NCBI GenBank assembly: GCA_016214905.1
Contig: JACRMQ010000007.1
Span: 1,253,695-1,317,694 of the forward strand
From: Ignavibacteriales bacterium
Lineage (GTDB): Bacteria; Bacteroidota; Ignavibacteria; UBA10030; SZUA-254
DNA: 64,000 nt
Reading direction: 5' to 3'
Below are positions 25,944-35,537 of this stretch, in pieces. A model generated the notes under the pieces. The model had not been told where the DNA came from, did not search any database, and saw only the letters and a program-made list of their open reading frames with translations. A program made the translations under genes and the position numbers. Every line of letters begins with the position of its first letter. The first letter of the stretch is position 1.

Positions 25944-28073
25944 ATGACTGAAATTCGGAAAAATATCTCTATAAAATTATCACATCAAATATTATTTTCG
26001 GCAATCAGTTTTCAATTGTTATTGAGCGTGCAAAATGCTCAAGTGCTGATCGATGAAGAGACTCAGTTCGAGATCAACAAGATCGAAATAATAGGGAACC
26101 AATCTATCGATTCCGATATATTGAAAGATGTCCTTATCTCAAAAGAAACCCCTACCGGATTTTCCCAATTTATTTACAATAGCATCAGTGAAAAGCTCGG
26201 ATCAAAACCTGAATATTTCAACGAAGATATTTTCACAGAAGATGCAGTCAGGTTGGAAAAATATTATCGCTCGAACGGTTATTATCATTCCATAATATCT
26301 TCTTCATTCATAAAAGATTCTACCGCAAAATCAGTGAATTTGCGGTTCACTATAAAAGAGAATCATCATTCATACGTCGATAGTATTACTTATGTCGGAC
26401 TCGATTCAATTGATCCTGTATTGAAAGAAAAACTGATCGCCGACGCAGTGATAAAAAAGGGGATGCCGTATTCCGGCAACAAAGCGTCGGCTGAAATCTC
26501 CCGTGTTTTAAATTATCTGGCGAATAATGGTTATCCGACAGCCACATTCGATGCAGAAAATTCGTACGAATATGAGTTCGCATCGAGTCAAAATTTCATG
26601 CTTAAGATTGTTTTCATTCCAGGAAAACATTATATATTCGGAGGTCAAAACATACACATCGACCCTCCTCGACCCGACATTTACGATCGATTAACATTGC
26701 GTCATCTTGATTTTCAGGAAGGCGAAACATACAGTAGAGAAAAAATTAATTCAAGCGAGCGGAATTTAAATCGTTTGGGTATTCTTGAAACCGCACGAAT
26801 AGATCATGGTACAATCTCCGATACTTCGTCGCAAACAACAATTCCGATTGATATTTACCTTCGTCCCCGGGCACGCAATGAATTATCTCCGGAATTTATC
26901 TTATCCGACGAGGGTGGATTTTTCAATATCGGTATCGGGTTAGGATATACCAATCGGAATTTCCTTGGTGATGCGCGAATATTCGACACTCATATCCGTT
27001 TGCGAACCCAAGATATCCAGCGGTGGGATTTTAAAAATGTGTTCGGTGGTAAAGGTTTGAAAGATTTGTCCGTACGCGGAGCCGTAGAATTGCAATTCCA
27101 AATCATTCAACCATATCTCATCACAAGAACACTCAGTGCCACATGGACATCTACCATCAGCGCCGAAAAGCAGCAACCATATATTTTATCAATCCTCAGA
27201 AATAAGATCGGATTTAATAAACAGTTTGCCACATATACTAACGGTTATTTCGATTGGACGCTAGAACGGGTCAGCCCTGAAATTCTTCAGGATACTCTAA
27301 ATACGCAAGCGCTTCTTGGCGCATTGCGCGAAGAAGATCAACCGCAGTTTAACTCTATTTTTACCGTTACCCTTCAACGCGACAAAACGAACGATTTATT
27401 CTCCCCAACAAATGGATTTTATCACAGTATATCGTTCGAAGAATCAGGTATTCTTCCAAAAATTTTACCCGGTATCAGATCAGGTTTACCATTTACGCAA
27501 TATTATAAAGTATCGATGTTGGGCAGGTGGTATCAAGATTTAACCTGGCGAAGGTTTAACATACTTGCTTATAAGTTGCGATCCGGATATCAAAACAAAT
27601 ATGGTGAAAGTCGTTCGTCCGATGTCAGAATTCCGCTTAACCGACGTTTCTATGCAGGTGGCAGCGGAAGCGTTCGAGGTTGGAACGCGCGCGAGCTTGG
27701 CAACATGCCAGCCGATTTAATTCAGTTTGGCGGTAATTTTATTTTTGAAGGAAGCGCTGAAATGAGGGTGAGTCATTTCCAGGGATATGGAAATATTTGG
27801 TTCATCAAATTGGAAAACATTTTGGGAGTTTATTTTTTGGATATCGGCAATGTTTGGAAAGATATCTCTGATTTCAGCGTTAAAGATATCGCCATTGCCG
27901 CTGGTTTCGGCATCCGCTACGAAACATTTTTTGGTCCGTTTAGAATCGATTATGGAATAAGAATTTATGATCCGAACGGAAATCCGGGACAAAAGACTAT
28001 ATTTCAGAAAAGATTTTTCAATGAAACACTGTCGCGCGGTGTGTTCCATTTCGGTATCGGTCATGCATTTTAA
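25944..28073 (+). CDS. BamA/TamA-type outer-membrane assembly protein
   Basis: 709-residue Omp85-family barrel. Signal peptide (about 12-33, ending VQNAQ), POTRA repeats (about 38-330: FEINKIEIIGNQSI, then VNLRFTIKENHHSYVDSI, NYLANNGYP) and a surface-antigen barrel with FYAGGSGSVRGW (the RGW lid motif) near residue 570, ending in Phe. The frame is open further upstream to 25866, but that part lies inside a perfect terminator hairpin, so ATG 25944 is chosen. Whether it is the main BamA or a TamA/paralogue cannot be told; its length is short for a five-POTRA BamA. Confidence 0.85.
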   Translation: MTEIRKNISIKLSHQILFSAISFQLLLSVQNAQVLIDEETQFEINKIEIIGNQSIDSDILKDVLISKETPTGFSQFIYNSISEKLGSKPEYFNEDIFTEDAVRLEKYYRSNGYYHSIISSSFIKDSTAKSVNLRFTIKENHHSYVDSITYVGLDSIDPVLKEKLIADAVIKKGMPYSGNKASAEISRVLNYLANNGYPTATFDAENSYEYEFASSQNFMLKIVFIPGKHYIFGGQNIHIDPPRPDIYDRLTLRHLDFQEGETYSREKINSSERNLNRLGILETARIDHGTISDTSSQTTIPIDIYLRPRARNELSPEFILSDEGGFFNIGIGLGYTNRNFLGDARIFDTHIRLRTQDIQRWDFKNVFGGKGLKDLSVRGAVELQFQIIQPYLITRTLSATWTSTISAEKQQPYILSILRNKIGFNKQFATYTNGYFDWTLERVSPEILQDTLNTQALLGALREEDQPQFNSIFTVTLQRDKTNDLFSPTNGFYHSISFEESGILPKILPGIRSGLPFTQYYKVSMLGRWYQDLTWRRFNILAYKLRSGYQNKYGESRSSDVRIPLNRRFYAGGSGSVRGWNARELGNMPADLIQFGGNFIFEGSAEMRVSHFQGYGNIWFIKLENILGVYFLDIGNVWKDISDFSVKDIAIAAGFGIRYETFFGPFRIDYGIRIYDPNGNPGQKTIFQKRFFNETLSRGVFHFGIGHAF

Positions 28074-28082
28074 AGAAGAAAT

Positions 28083-29213
28083 ATGAGTTGGTCATCGGTC
28101 ATAGGGCATGAACGGGAGAAAGAAATTATCATCGGTTCGCTTAAGAGAAATCGACTCGCACACGCATATCTTTTTACCGGACCGGAGGGGATTGGGAAAT
28201 ATTCGTTCGCTCTCGAGCTCACCAAAACCGTGAACTGTGAAAAACAACTTCACGAGGCATGCGATGAGTGCGCGAGTTGTAAAAAATTCGCGACGCTTCA
28301 ACATCCAAATCTCCATCTAATATTCAATCTTCCTGTCGGGAAAAATGAAAACGCTGATGATTCGCCTATTGAGAAATTATCGCAAGATGAAATATCGGGA
28401 ATTCAGGATCAACTCCGGTTGTTGGCGGAGAATCCATTTTACAAATTAAAAATATCGCGGGCGAATGCAATAAAAATCAATAGTGTGAGAGAAATTCGGA
28501 GAGAAGCCGCCCTTACTATGTTCGGTAAAGGTAAGAAGGTTTTTATAATAATCGACGCCGAGAAGATGAATGATCCGGCGGCAAACGCCCTTCTAAAAAC
28601 TCTCGAAGAACCGCATCCTGATACGATGTTGATACTTCTCTCAAATGTACAGGACGCTCTTTTACCTACGATTGTATCTCGCTGTCAGCACTTACGCTTC
28701 GTGTCGCTTAGCGAAGATGTTATAGGGAAAGCTCTTGAAGAAACAAAACTTTTGGATAAAAAAACGGCACGTCAGATATCCCGCCTGGCTAATGGTAGCT
28801 ACTCAAAAGCTCTTCAACTTGTTGGTACCGAATATCAAAATGAGCAAAAGCAAGCGTTGGACCTTCTCCGATTGTTAATTACCCGTTCACGCTCTGAGAT
28901 AATAGCTGCGGCAGAACAAATCGCCAAGGAAAAAGAACGTCCGGAGATTGAAACCACAATACGATTGTTGCAGCATTGGTTTAGAGATGGAATGGTGATC
29001 AAGGAAAACATTGTTTTACCTGATGCTGAAGCCGACGATATCACCTTGAGCAAATTTATCCGGGCTTATCCTCGGTGGGATTACCAACACTCGGTGGAAA
29101 TTTTAGAGAAAGCAGTTTCACTTCTCGACAAAAATGTTTATATTCCGCTTATCATAATCGACATGGCAATAAATTTAAGATCGGCAGTCGGCACAGCTTC
29201 GATTGCCCGCTAA
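28083..29213 (+). CDS. holB: DNA polymerase III subunit delta'
   Basis: Clamp-loader subunit. 376 residues: AAA+ domain with FTGPEGIGKYSF, a zinc ribbon (C..C..C with CDECASC), KVFIIIDAEKMNDPAANALLKTLEEP-type Walker B region, and SRC sensor motif (IVSRCQHLRF). The C-terminal collar is helical. It starts 9 bases after the BamA-like gene and is followed by metG. Confidence 0.92.
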   Translation: MSWSSVIGHEREKEIIIGSLKRNRLAHAYLFTGPEGIGKYSFALELTKTVNCEKQLHEACDECASCKKFATLQHPNLHLIFNLPVGKNENADDSPIEKLSQDEISGIQDQLRLLAENPFYKLKISRANAIKINSVREIRREAALTMFGKGKKVFIIIDAEKMNDPAANALLKTLEEPHPDTMLILLSNVQDALLPTIVSRCQHLRFVSLSEDVIGKALEETKLLDKKTARQISRLANGSYSKALQLVGTEYQNEQKQALDLLRLLITRSRSEIIAAAEQIAKEKERPEIETTIRLLQHWFRDGMVIKENIVLPDAEADDITLSKFIRAYPRWDYQHSVEILEKAVSLLDKNVYIPLIIIDMAINLRSAVGTASIAR

Positions 29214-29264
29214 ATCATCAGTCACCGATTTTTTTTCGACACGGCAATATTTGAAAGGTTATAT

Positions 29265-31331
29265 GTGAGTCGGCAATTCAATAAAATTCTTGTAACAGCG
29301 GCTTTGCCATACGCGAACGGCAAAATTCACTTAGGACATCTCGCGGGTGCGTATTTACCTGCCGATGTTTATGTCCGCTACCAGCGATTGCTAAAACGCG
29401 ATATAATATTTATCTGCGGTTCCGATGAGCATGGCGTACCGATTACAATAACCGCCGAACAAGAGAAAACAACTCCTCAAGCTATCGTCGACCGGTACCA
29501 TGAGCTGAATAAAAAAGCGTTCGAACAATTCGGGATGAGTTTTGATAATTATTCCCGAACATCCTTATCTCTTCATCACGAAACAGCAAGTGAATTCTTT
29601 TTGAAGTTGTATCAAGCGGGAATTCTAAAAGAGAAAAAAGAAAAGCAACTTTACGATATGAAAGCCGGAATGTTTTTACCGGATCGCTATGTTGAAGGAA
29701 CCTGCCCGGTTTGCAGCAATCCCGATGCCCGCGGCGATCAATGCGAAAAGTGCGGAACGTTTCTGAATCCGATTGAACTGAAAAATCCGAGAAGCAAGAT
29801 TTCAGGTGAGACGCCTACTGTCAAAGAAACAACACATCTGTATTTTCCGCTCGGAGATTACCAAAAAAAATTGGAAGATTACATCGCAGCGGCTGACGCG
29901 AGAGACGGATGGAAAGATAATGTGTTGCAATATTGCAGGAGCTGGTTTAAGGATGGATTGCAGGATCGCGCGGTTACAAGAGATTTACAATGGGGAGTTA
30001 AGGTCCCACTCGAAAATTTAAATGATAAAGTACTTTATGTTTGGTTCGATGCCGTCCTCGGATATATATCTTCCACGAAAGAATTATCTATGAATAAAGG
30101 AACACCGGACCTCTGGAAAGATTACTGGCTCGATCCGAAAACTAAGTATGTCGCTTTTATCGGCAAAGACAATGTAGTTTTTCATTGCATCGTTTTTCCT
30201 GCCATGCTTATGGCATGGAATGAACAAAAGGATTTAACCTACATTCTTCCTGAAAACGTTCCAGCAAATGAATTTCTGAATTTTGAAGGACAAAAATTTT
30301 CAAAGAGCAGGGGATGGGGAATTGATGTAGACGAATTCCTGGCGGAGTTTCCTGCCGATGCACTGCGTTATACATTGACAATGAATTTACCGGAATTGCG
30401 CGACGCCGATTTTTACTGGAAAGATTTTCAGGCGCGTGTCAACAATGAGCTTGCAGATATACTCGGCAACTTCATAAATCGTACCGTAACATTTGTTCAC
30501 AAGAACTTCGAAGGAAAAATTCCGGAGAGGGGGATTCTTACAGAATCTGATGATAACCTTGTCTCTCTTATTAATTCTACATCGAAGACAGCCGGTGAAC
30601 TTTTTGAAAAATATAAATTGCGCGACGCAACGCTTGAAATAATGAACTTAGCCCGTGCGGCGAATAAATATTTCAACGATAATGAGCCATGGAAAACGCT
30701 AAAAACCGATCGTCAGCGTTGTTCAACCACGTTGCACATTTGTCTTCATACTGTGCGGGCGTTATCGATTCTATTCGAACCGATTTTACCATTCAGTGTT
30801 GAAAAGATATGGAAGATTATGAACCTTCAGGGTTCTGTTCACAATGCTGAGTGGGAAACCGCCGGTGCGTTGGTTCTCAAAGCAGGTGATAAACTCAATC
30901 AGCCCGAAATATTATTCACCAAAATTGAAGACGAGACTATTGACAAACACATATCGCAGTTGCCGAGTAAGCAAACAACCGATAAAAAACCTATAAACTT
31001 CAAACCTACAATAGCGATTGAGGATTTTCAAAAAATAGATCTTCGAGTCGCTGAAGTTATCCAAGCCGAAAAAGTTCAAAAATCCGACAAACTTCTGAAG
31101 TTGATGGTGAGGATAGGAACCGACGAGCGACAGGTAATAGCCGGGATCGCACAGTACTATAAACCTGAGGAACTGGTGGGGAAAAGGATTGTTGTTGTGG
31201 TAAATCTGGCTCCTGCCAAGCTAATGGGGCAAGAATCGAGGGGGATGCTCCTTGCCGCATCGGATGACCAGGGACAACTTGCCGTCCTTATTCCCGAAAA
31301 AACCGTTCTGGATGGGGGTATCGTAAAATGA
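29265..31331 (+). CDS. metG: Methionyl-tRNA synthetase
   Basis: 688-residue class I synthetase. HIGH-like motif KIHLGHLAG near residue 20, a zinc knuckle (CPVCSNPDARGDQCEKC), KMSKS-like KFSKSRG about residue 345, an anticodon-binding helical bundle, and a C-terminal EMAP/Arc1p tRNA-binding domain (from about 585: DLRVAEVIQAEKVQKSDKLL). Starts with GTG at 29265; upstream frame has no better start. Confidence 0.96.
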   Translation: MSRQFNKILVTAALPYANGKIHLGHLAGAYLPADVYVRYQRLLKRDIIFICGSDEHGVPITITAEQEKTTPQAIVDRYHELNKKAFEQFGMSFDNYSRTSLSLHHETASEFFLKLYQAGILKEKKEKQLYDMKAGMFLPDRYVEGTCPVCSNPDARGDQCEKCGTFLNPIELKNPRSKISGETPTVKETTHLYFPLGDYQKKLEDYIAAADARDGWKDNVLQYCRSWFKDGLQDRAVTRDLQWGVKVPLENLNDKVLYVWFDAVLGYISSTKELSMNKGTPDLWKDYWLDPKTKYVAFIGKDNVVFHCIVFPAMLMAWNEQKDLTYILPENVPANEFLNFEGQKFSKSRGWGIDVDEFLAEFPADALRYTLTMNLPELRDADFYWKDFQARVNNELADILGNFINRTVTFVHKNFEGKIPERGILTESDDNLVSLINSTSKTAGELFEKYKLRDATLEIMNLARAANKYFNDNEPWKTLKTDRQRCSTTLHICLHTVRALSILFEPILPFSVEKIWKIMNLQGSVHNAEWETAGALVLKAGDKLNQPEILFTKIEDETIDKHISQLPSKQTTDKKPINFKPTIAIEDFQKIDLRVAEVIQAEKVQKSDKLLKLMVRIGTDERQVIAGIAQYYKPEELVGKRIVVVVNLAPAKLMGQESRGMLLAASDDQGQLAVLIPEKTVLDGGIVK

Positions 31332-31368
31332 TCGATATAAAATAAATGGGAAAAGCTTAACTTTTATC

Positions 31369-31397
31369 TTGACAATAGTTTGCTAATTTCTTATTAT
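31369..31397 (+). promoter_or_regulatory. Promoter of protease gene 1
   Basis: TTGACA (31369-31374), 17 bases, TATTAT (31392-31397). The leader to the ATG at 31524 is about 120 bases and contains a weak ATACTC/GAGTAGTAT hairpin near 31450-31475. Confidence 0.6.
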
Positions 31398-31523
31398 TCA
31401 TAAAATAATTCCCTCTCAAGGTAGCCCGCAAATATCTACCATGACTTGAATACTCTATTTCCAATTGAGTAGTATCTCCAAAAACCTAATTAACAATTCT
31501 CATCATATATTCATGGAGGGATT

Positions 31524-32651
31524 ATGCATAATCCTTTTATAAAATCAACATTGTTTGTTGTAGAGGTTATAGCGGCTATTGCGGTTCTGTCTATTGCGGG
31601 ATGCAGTGAATCACAAGATATAAGTGGCACCGCTACATCGACTCAAATAACATCTTTCACAAAATTAAGCATAGATGATCCGGCGGTTCAGGAGGTCATG
31701 GCGGTGCAAAATAAGCATACCACCGTTTTGATGACCGACAAAAATATAATTGGAACTGCAACCGGCATGACGGCAGATGGTCGGTTAGCAATTCTTGTTT
31801 ATTTAAAGGAAGGATCATCGTCACCAAAAGGCGTTCGTTCGCTTTCATCAATACCTAAAGATCTCGAAGGTATTCCCGTGCTTCCGGAAGTAACCGGAGA
31901 AATCAAAGCGATGGCAGTGCTAGATCATCAAGTAAAACAAACTCCACCGATTCAGCTTGGCACTTCGGGCGGCTGGAGGTACGATCTTGCTAACGGTTAT
32001 TGTTGCGGCGGGACACTCGGCTCAATGATTCAAAAGAGCGGTGTCCAATATGTTCTCAGCAATTACCATGTTCTGATGGCAGATATAGTTGCAGGCGGTA
32101 ACAGCAGAATTGCCACCGCAGGTGATCCGGTAATCCAACCGGGTCTTATCGATGTCGGATGTGTCGCAACTTCTGCACAGGATGTTGCAACGCTCGTGGG
32201 AAATTGGAGCTTACCAGGCTCTAACGTTGACGCTGCGATCGCACAAGTCATCCCCGGAATGGTGATGACTAACGGCGCTATTCTAGAAATTGGCACGATC
32301 AGTGCAACAACTGTGAATGCGTTCATTGGCCAGCTTGTGAAGAAAAGCGGCCGCACAACCGGTTTAACGAGAAGCAGTGTTTCGGGATTGAATACAACCG
32401 TGAGCATCACTTATGAAAACGAGTGTGCAGGTGGAACCGCATTTACAAAAACATTTACCGGACAGATAACGATGAAAAACCGGGCGAGCAAATTCCTTGA
32501 TTCTGGTGATTCCGGCTCGTTAGCGGTAGAAGATATTGTAACAAATCCACGCGCAGTTGGATTGCTCTTCGCTGGCGGTAGTCAAACAGCTATTGCTAAC
32601 CCGATCGGTGCAGTTTTAACGTATTTTGGCGCGTCGATGGTAGGCAACTAA
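31524..32651 (+). CDS. Trypsin-like serine protease lipoprotein (copy 1)
   Basis: 375 residues. Lipobox LSIAGC puts a lipidated Cys at 27. A pro-region follows (about 45-135, ending VTGEIKAM), then a chymotrypsin-fold domain: His 182 in SNYHVL, Asp 236 in NVDAAIA, Ser 330 in GDSGSL, plus a CCGGTLGS segment after the activation region. All three catalytic residues are present, so it should be an active cell-surface or periplasmic protease. GGAGGGA precedes the ATG. It is followed by a strong terminator and a close paralogue with its own promoter. Substrate unknown. Confidence 0.85.
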   Translation: MHNPFIKSTLFVVEVIAAIAVLSIAGCSESQDISGTATSTQITSFTKLSIDDPAVQEVMAVQNKHTTVLMTDKNIIGTATGMTADGRLAILVYLKEGSSSPKGVRSLSSIPKDLEGIPVLPEVTGEIKAMAVLDHQVKQTPPIQLGTSGGWRYDLANGYCCGGTLGSMIQKSGVQYVLSNYHVLMADIVAGGNSRIATAGDPVIQPGLIDVGCVATSAQDVATLVGNWSLPGSNVDAAIAQVIPGMVMTNGAILEIGTISATTVNAFIGQLVKKSGRTTGLTRSSVSGLNTTVSITYENECAGGTAFTKTFTGQITMKNRASKFLDSGDSGSLAVEDIVTNPRAVGLLFAGGSQTAIANPIGAVLTYFGASMVGN

Positions 32652-32672
32652 TTTTATCCCCCCTAATCCACC

Positions 32673-32710
32673 AACACTCACTCCAATTCCACGGAGTGAG
32701 TGTTTTTTTT
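32673..32710 (+). terminator. Rho-independent terminator after protease 1
   Basis: AACACTCACTCC (32673-32684), short loop, GGAGTGAGTGTT (32693-32704), then T8. Perfect 12-bp stem. Confidence 0.9.
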
Positions 32711-32828
32711 ATCAATTTTTGCCAAATTACCTTTTATAGGTGACATGCACAGCTTAAAACAGGGGTGGAGTTAGGTGTGGATATCGAATATATTTTTAAA
32801 GAAAATATGAGAAAAACAAAAATTTCAC

Positions 32829-32857
32829 TTGACAAAGGTGAAATTATTTTGTATTCT
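32829..32857 (+). promoter_or_regulatory. Promoter of protease gene 2
   Basis: TTGACA (32829-32834), 17 bases, TATTCT (32852-32857). About 145 bases of leader follow, with a GGGAC/GTCCC hairpin near 32882-32904. Confidence 0.65.
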
Positions 32858-33009
32858 TTTGATTAAGCATCTCACATGTTTGGGACATTTAGATGAGAGT
32901 CCCTTGTGCCCGCGTGGGGTGAATGTTATCAGAATTAAATTAATTAAATTTCTGTTTTACATATTTCACCTAATTCACAATCTCTAACAACCAAACAAAG
33001 GGGGTTTAT

Positions 33010-34122
33010 ATGAATAAACCTTTTTCAACGTTAATTGTTCTTACTCTAATTGCCGCATCAGCAATTATTTATTTTGTCGGATGCGAATATCAACAGAATG
33101 TAAGCGAGCCGGCATCTCAAATTACATCGTTTACAAAATTATCTGTCGATGATCCAGCCGTAAAAGAAGTAATGGCGGTTCAAAATAAGCATACGGCGAA
33201 TCTGATGGCAGATAAAAATATCATCGGAACTGCAACCGGTTTAACCGAAGATGGTCGCCTCGCGGTTTTAGTATTTTTGAAAGAAGGAGCTTCAAATCCC
33301 AAAGGGATAAAGAGCATCTCTTCAGTACCTAAGAGTCTTGATGGTGTTCCGGTAGTTGTCGAAGTAACCGGAGAAATAAAAGCTATGGCAGCACATACTG
33401 CGAAACAAACTCCACCGATTCAACTGGGAACATCAGGCGGATGGCGTTATGATCTCGCGAATGGTTATTGCTGCGGCGGAACACTCGGTTCTTTGATCCA
33501 AAAGAACGGTACACAATATGTGTTAAGTAACTATCACGTTCTTTGGGCTGATATCGTTTCCGGTGGTAATGGTAGAGTCGCGGTTGCCGGCGATCCGGTT
33601 ATTCAACCTGGTTTAATTGATGTTAGCTGCAATGCTGCGAACGCTCAAAACGTTGCAACACTTTCCGGTTCCGGTAGTCTACCCGGCGCCAATGTGGATG
33701 CAGGTTACGCTCAGGTAATTACCGGTATGGTTCGTACCGATGGCGCAATTTTGGAAATCGGAACGATCTCTGCTACCACAGTTGCGGCTAGTGTCGGACA
33801 GTTAGTTAAGAAATCTGGCCGCACAACCGGTTTAACCAGAAGTTCAGTAAGTGGTCTTAATGCTACCATCAGTGTCGCATATGATAATGAGTGTGCCGGC
33901 GGTGCAGCGTTTACAAAAACTTTCACCGGGCAAATCGTTATTAAGAATAAAGCAAGTAAATTTTTAGCCGGCGGTGATTCCGGTTCTCTGATGGTTCAAG
34001 ATCTTGCAACTAATCCAAAAGCTATCGGTCTATTGTATGCCGGAAGTACATCTACGGCAATTGCCAACCCGATTAATTCAGTATTAAGCTGGGCTGGTAA
34101 TGCAACTATGGTTGGTCAGTAA
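33010..34122 (+). CDS. Trypsin-like serine protease lipoprotein (copy 2)
   Basis: 370-residue paralogue of 31524-32651: lipobox Cys 25 (YFVGC), the same pro-region ending VTGEIKAM, and the catalytic triad His 176 (SNYHVL), Asp 230 (NVDAGYA), Ser 324 (GDSGSL). Most of the mature domain is identical or similar, with divergence in surface loops, so this is a tandem duplication. AAGGGGG lies before the ATG; own promoter and own terminator. The two may have different substrates or conditions of expression (inference). Confidence 0.85.
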   Translation: MNKPFSTLIVLTLIAASAIIYFVGCEYQQNVSEPASQITSFTKLSVDDPAVKEVMAVQNKHTANLMADKNIIGTATGLTEDGRLAVLVFLKEGASNPKGIKSISSVPKSLDGVPVVVEVTGEIKAMAAHTAKQTPPIQLGTSGGWRYDLANGYCCGGTLGSLIQKNGTQYVLSNYHVLWADIVSGGNGRVAVAGDPVIQPGLIDVSCNAANAQNVATLSGSGSLPGANVDAGYAQVITGMVRTDGAILEIGTISATTVAASVGQLVKKSGRTTGLTRSSVSGLNATISVAYDNECAGGAAFTKTFTGQIVIKNKASKFLAGGDSGSLMVQDLATNPKAIGLLYAGSTSTAIANPINSVLSWAGNATMVGQ

Positions 34123-34153
34123 CAAATTTAAGTATTGATTTCAAATCATTAAT

Positions 34154-34190
34154 AACCCGCTCATTATTAATATTGAGCGGGTTTTTTTTT
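34154..34190 (+). terminator. Rho-independent terminator after protease 2
   Basis: AACCCGCTCA (34154-34163), loop, TGAGCGGGTT (34174-34183), then a T-run to 34190. It ends seven bases before the ATG of the next gene, so that gene depends on read-through or an unseen promoter. Confidence 0.9.
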
Positions 34191-34196
34191 ATTTAA

Positions 34197-34535
34197 ATGA
34201 TGAATTGTTTTAGGTATAAAATAAAACTTTTAAGCATCTCTATTTGTTTCTTATTGATTTTTATTTCGATTAATTGTAACGGGAAAGATGAAGTTAAAAA
34301 TGAAGATTCCACCGTGGTAAAAAGCGATATAAATTTCGTAAAAGATAAATATACTGATGGCTTAATGAAAATTCCCGGAGTTGTGGGTGTTTACGTTGGT
34401 GAGACTGAGCAAAAACAACCATGTATCACCGTGATGGTTAAAGAAGAAACCGAAGTTATAAAAAAGGAAATACCTAAAGAACTCGAAGATTATCCGGTTA
34501 TCATCGAGGTTACAGGTGAGATCAAGCCGATGTAA
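34197..34535 (+). CDS. Stand-alone pro-region lipoprotein
   Basis: 112-residue lipoprotein (lipobox Cys about 27, ISINC). After the anchor it repeats only the pro-region of the two upstream proteases: KDKYTDGLMKIPGVVGVYVG.. aligning with their NKHT..LM..KNIIGTATG segment, and ending EDYPVIIEVTGEIKPM exactly where their pro-regions end (VTGEIKAM). No protease domain follows. By analogy with free propeptides of other proteases it could be an inhibitor or folding helper of the upstream enzymes (inference). The alternative is a duplicated gene that lost its catalytic half. Confidence 0.7.
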   Translation: MMNCFRYKIKLLSISICFLLIFISINCNGKDEVKNEDSTVVKSDINFVKDKYTDGLMKIPGVVGVYVGETEQKQPCITVMVKEETEVIKKEIPKELEDYPVIIEVTGEIKPM

Positions 34536-34556
34536 AACTTTAGTATCTCATTCCAC

Positions 34557-35537
34557 TTAAGGCAGATAATCTTTCGGTACTTTCCAGCTAGATTGCTTCA
34601 AACGATCTATGATTAACAGTGAAGGTGGTTTTTCATCTGTTAGAATTACGCCATTTTTTTCATCAGTAATAAAACGGTTATCCCACGCATGGACTTTTTG
34701 ATATCCTGGACCATATCGCCAGAAAGGATTCAAATCGTCGTTTCGTTCAAGGTCTCGAATTAAATCGTTGTGCGGCGTATTAGAAGCCATTAACACTATA
34801 CTCCCGAATACGTTCGGTGGTTCGCTGATTGGATAAACATATACCTCTTTAAAATTTTGTTTCAATGTCGTAGAAACAGAAGTAACTATTTCATCGTACC
34901 ATCCTTCCGATTCGAATGCTATTGCGAAGATCCCGTCGGTAGTTAGTTTACTGGAGGCAAGAGCGAAAAATTCTTTTGTCATCGATTTTACCGAATACTC
35001 CGCTGAACTAATACCGTCAATCATGATGATATTGTACGGTTCGATGGAGTCGTTCATATATTCGCGCGCATGTTGATGATAGACCGGTAAAATGCTCTGA
35101 TTAAAACTAAAATAATTCTGAACCAAGTTCGTAAGAGCAGTATCTGTTTCAAATATATCGACGCTCCAACCTTTGGAATTGTATTCACGCGCTAAAGATC
35201 CAACACCTAAACCGCATAACATAATCTTTCCCGGATTGACGAACATATGCATCGGAAGTTCCATGACGGCAGTATAACGGGTATATGATTTCATGTCCGA
35301 AAGATCGATGAGTTGTTTTGCCTGTCCGTTTATGAATAAATATCTTCCATCATCTCTATCAACAACTTGGTATCGATCGGCCGAGTAAGCTCCGGTCTTA
35401 ATGCTAAGTGAAGAATTAAAGAGGGAGGCGAGGGCAAATAAAGCAGTGCATACAACGATAACAAAACCGATATATATTAGATATTTCGGGGTGGAGGTTT
35501 GTGTATAATTATTTAGTGTTGAGTTATGACTATCCAT
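34557..35537 (-). CDS. Membrane-anchored spermidine-synthase-like protein
   Basis: 326 residues from ATG 35537: one N-terminal transmembrane helix (about 18-42), then a spermidine-synthase/SAM-methyltransferase fold with GKIMLCGLGVGSLAREY (nucleotide-binding Gly loop), VDIFETDTAL, and YNIIMIDGIS. The active-site Asp pair typical of true SpeE is not clear, so polyamine synthesis is unproven. GAAAGG lies six bases before ATG 35537; an ATG at 35579 would add 14 residues without a better site. Divergent to the fumarase gene. Confidence 0.65.
   Translation of the reverse strand: MDSHNSTLNNYTQTSTPKYLIYIGFVIVVCTALFALASLFNSSLSIKTGAYSADRYQVVDRDDGRYLFINGQAKQLIDLSDMKSYTRYTAVMELPMHMFVNPGKIMLCGLGVGSLAREYNSKGWSVDIFETDTALTNLVQNYFSFNQSILPVYHQHAREYMNDSIEPYNIIMIDGISSAEYSVKSMTKEFFALASSKLTTDGIFAIAFESEGWYDEIVTSVSTTLKQNFKEVYVYPISEPPNVFGSIVLMASNTPHNDLIRDLERNDDLNPFWRYGPGYQKVHAWDNRFITDEKNGVILTDEKPPSLLIIDRLKQSSWKVPKDYLP

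Noticed and set aside
31440-31480. Regulatory leader hairpin before protease 1
   Set aside because: The ATACTC/GAGTAG pairing is short and imperfect with no terminator; too weak to call.
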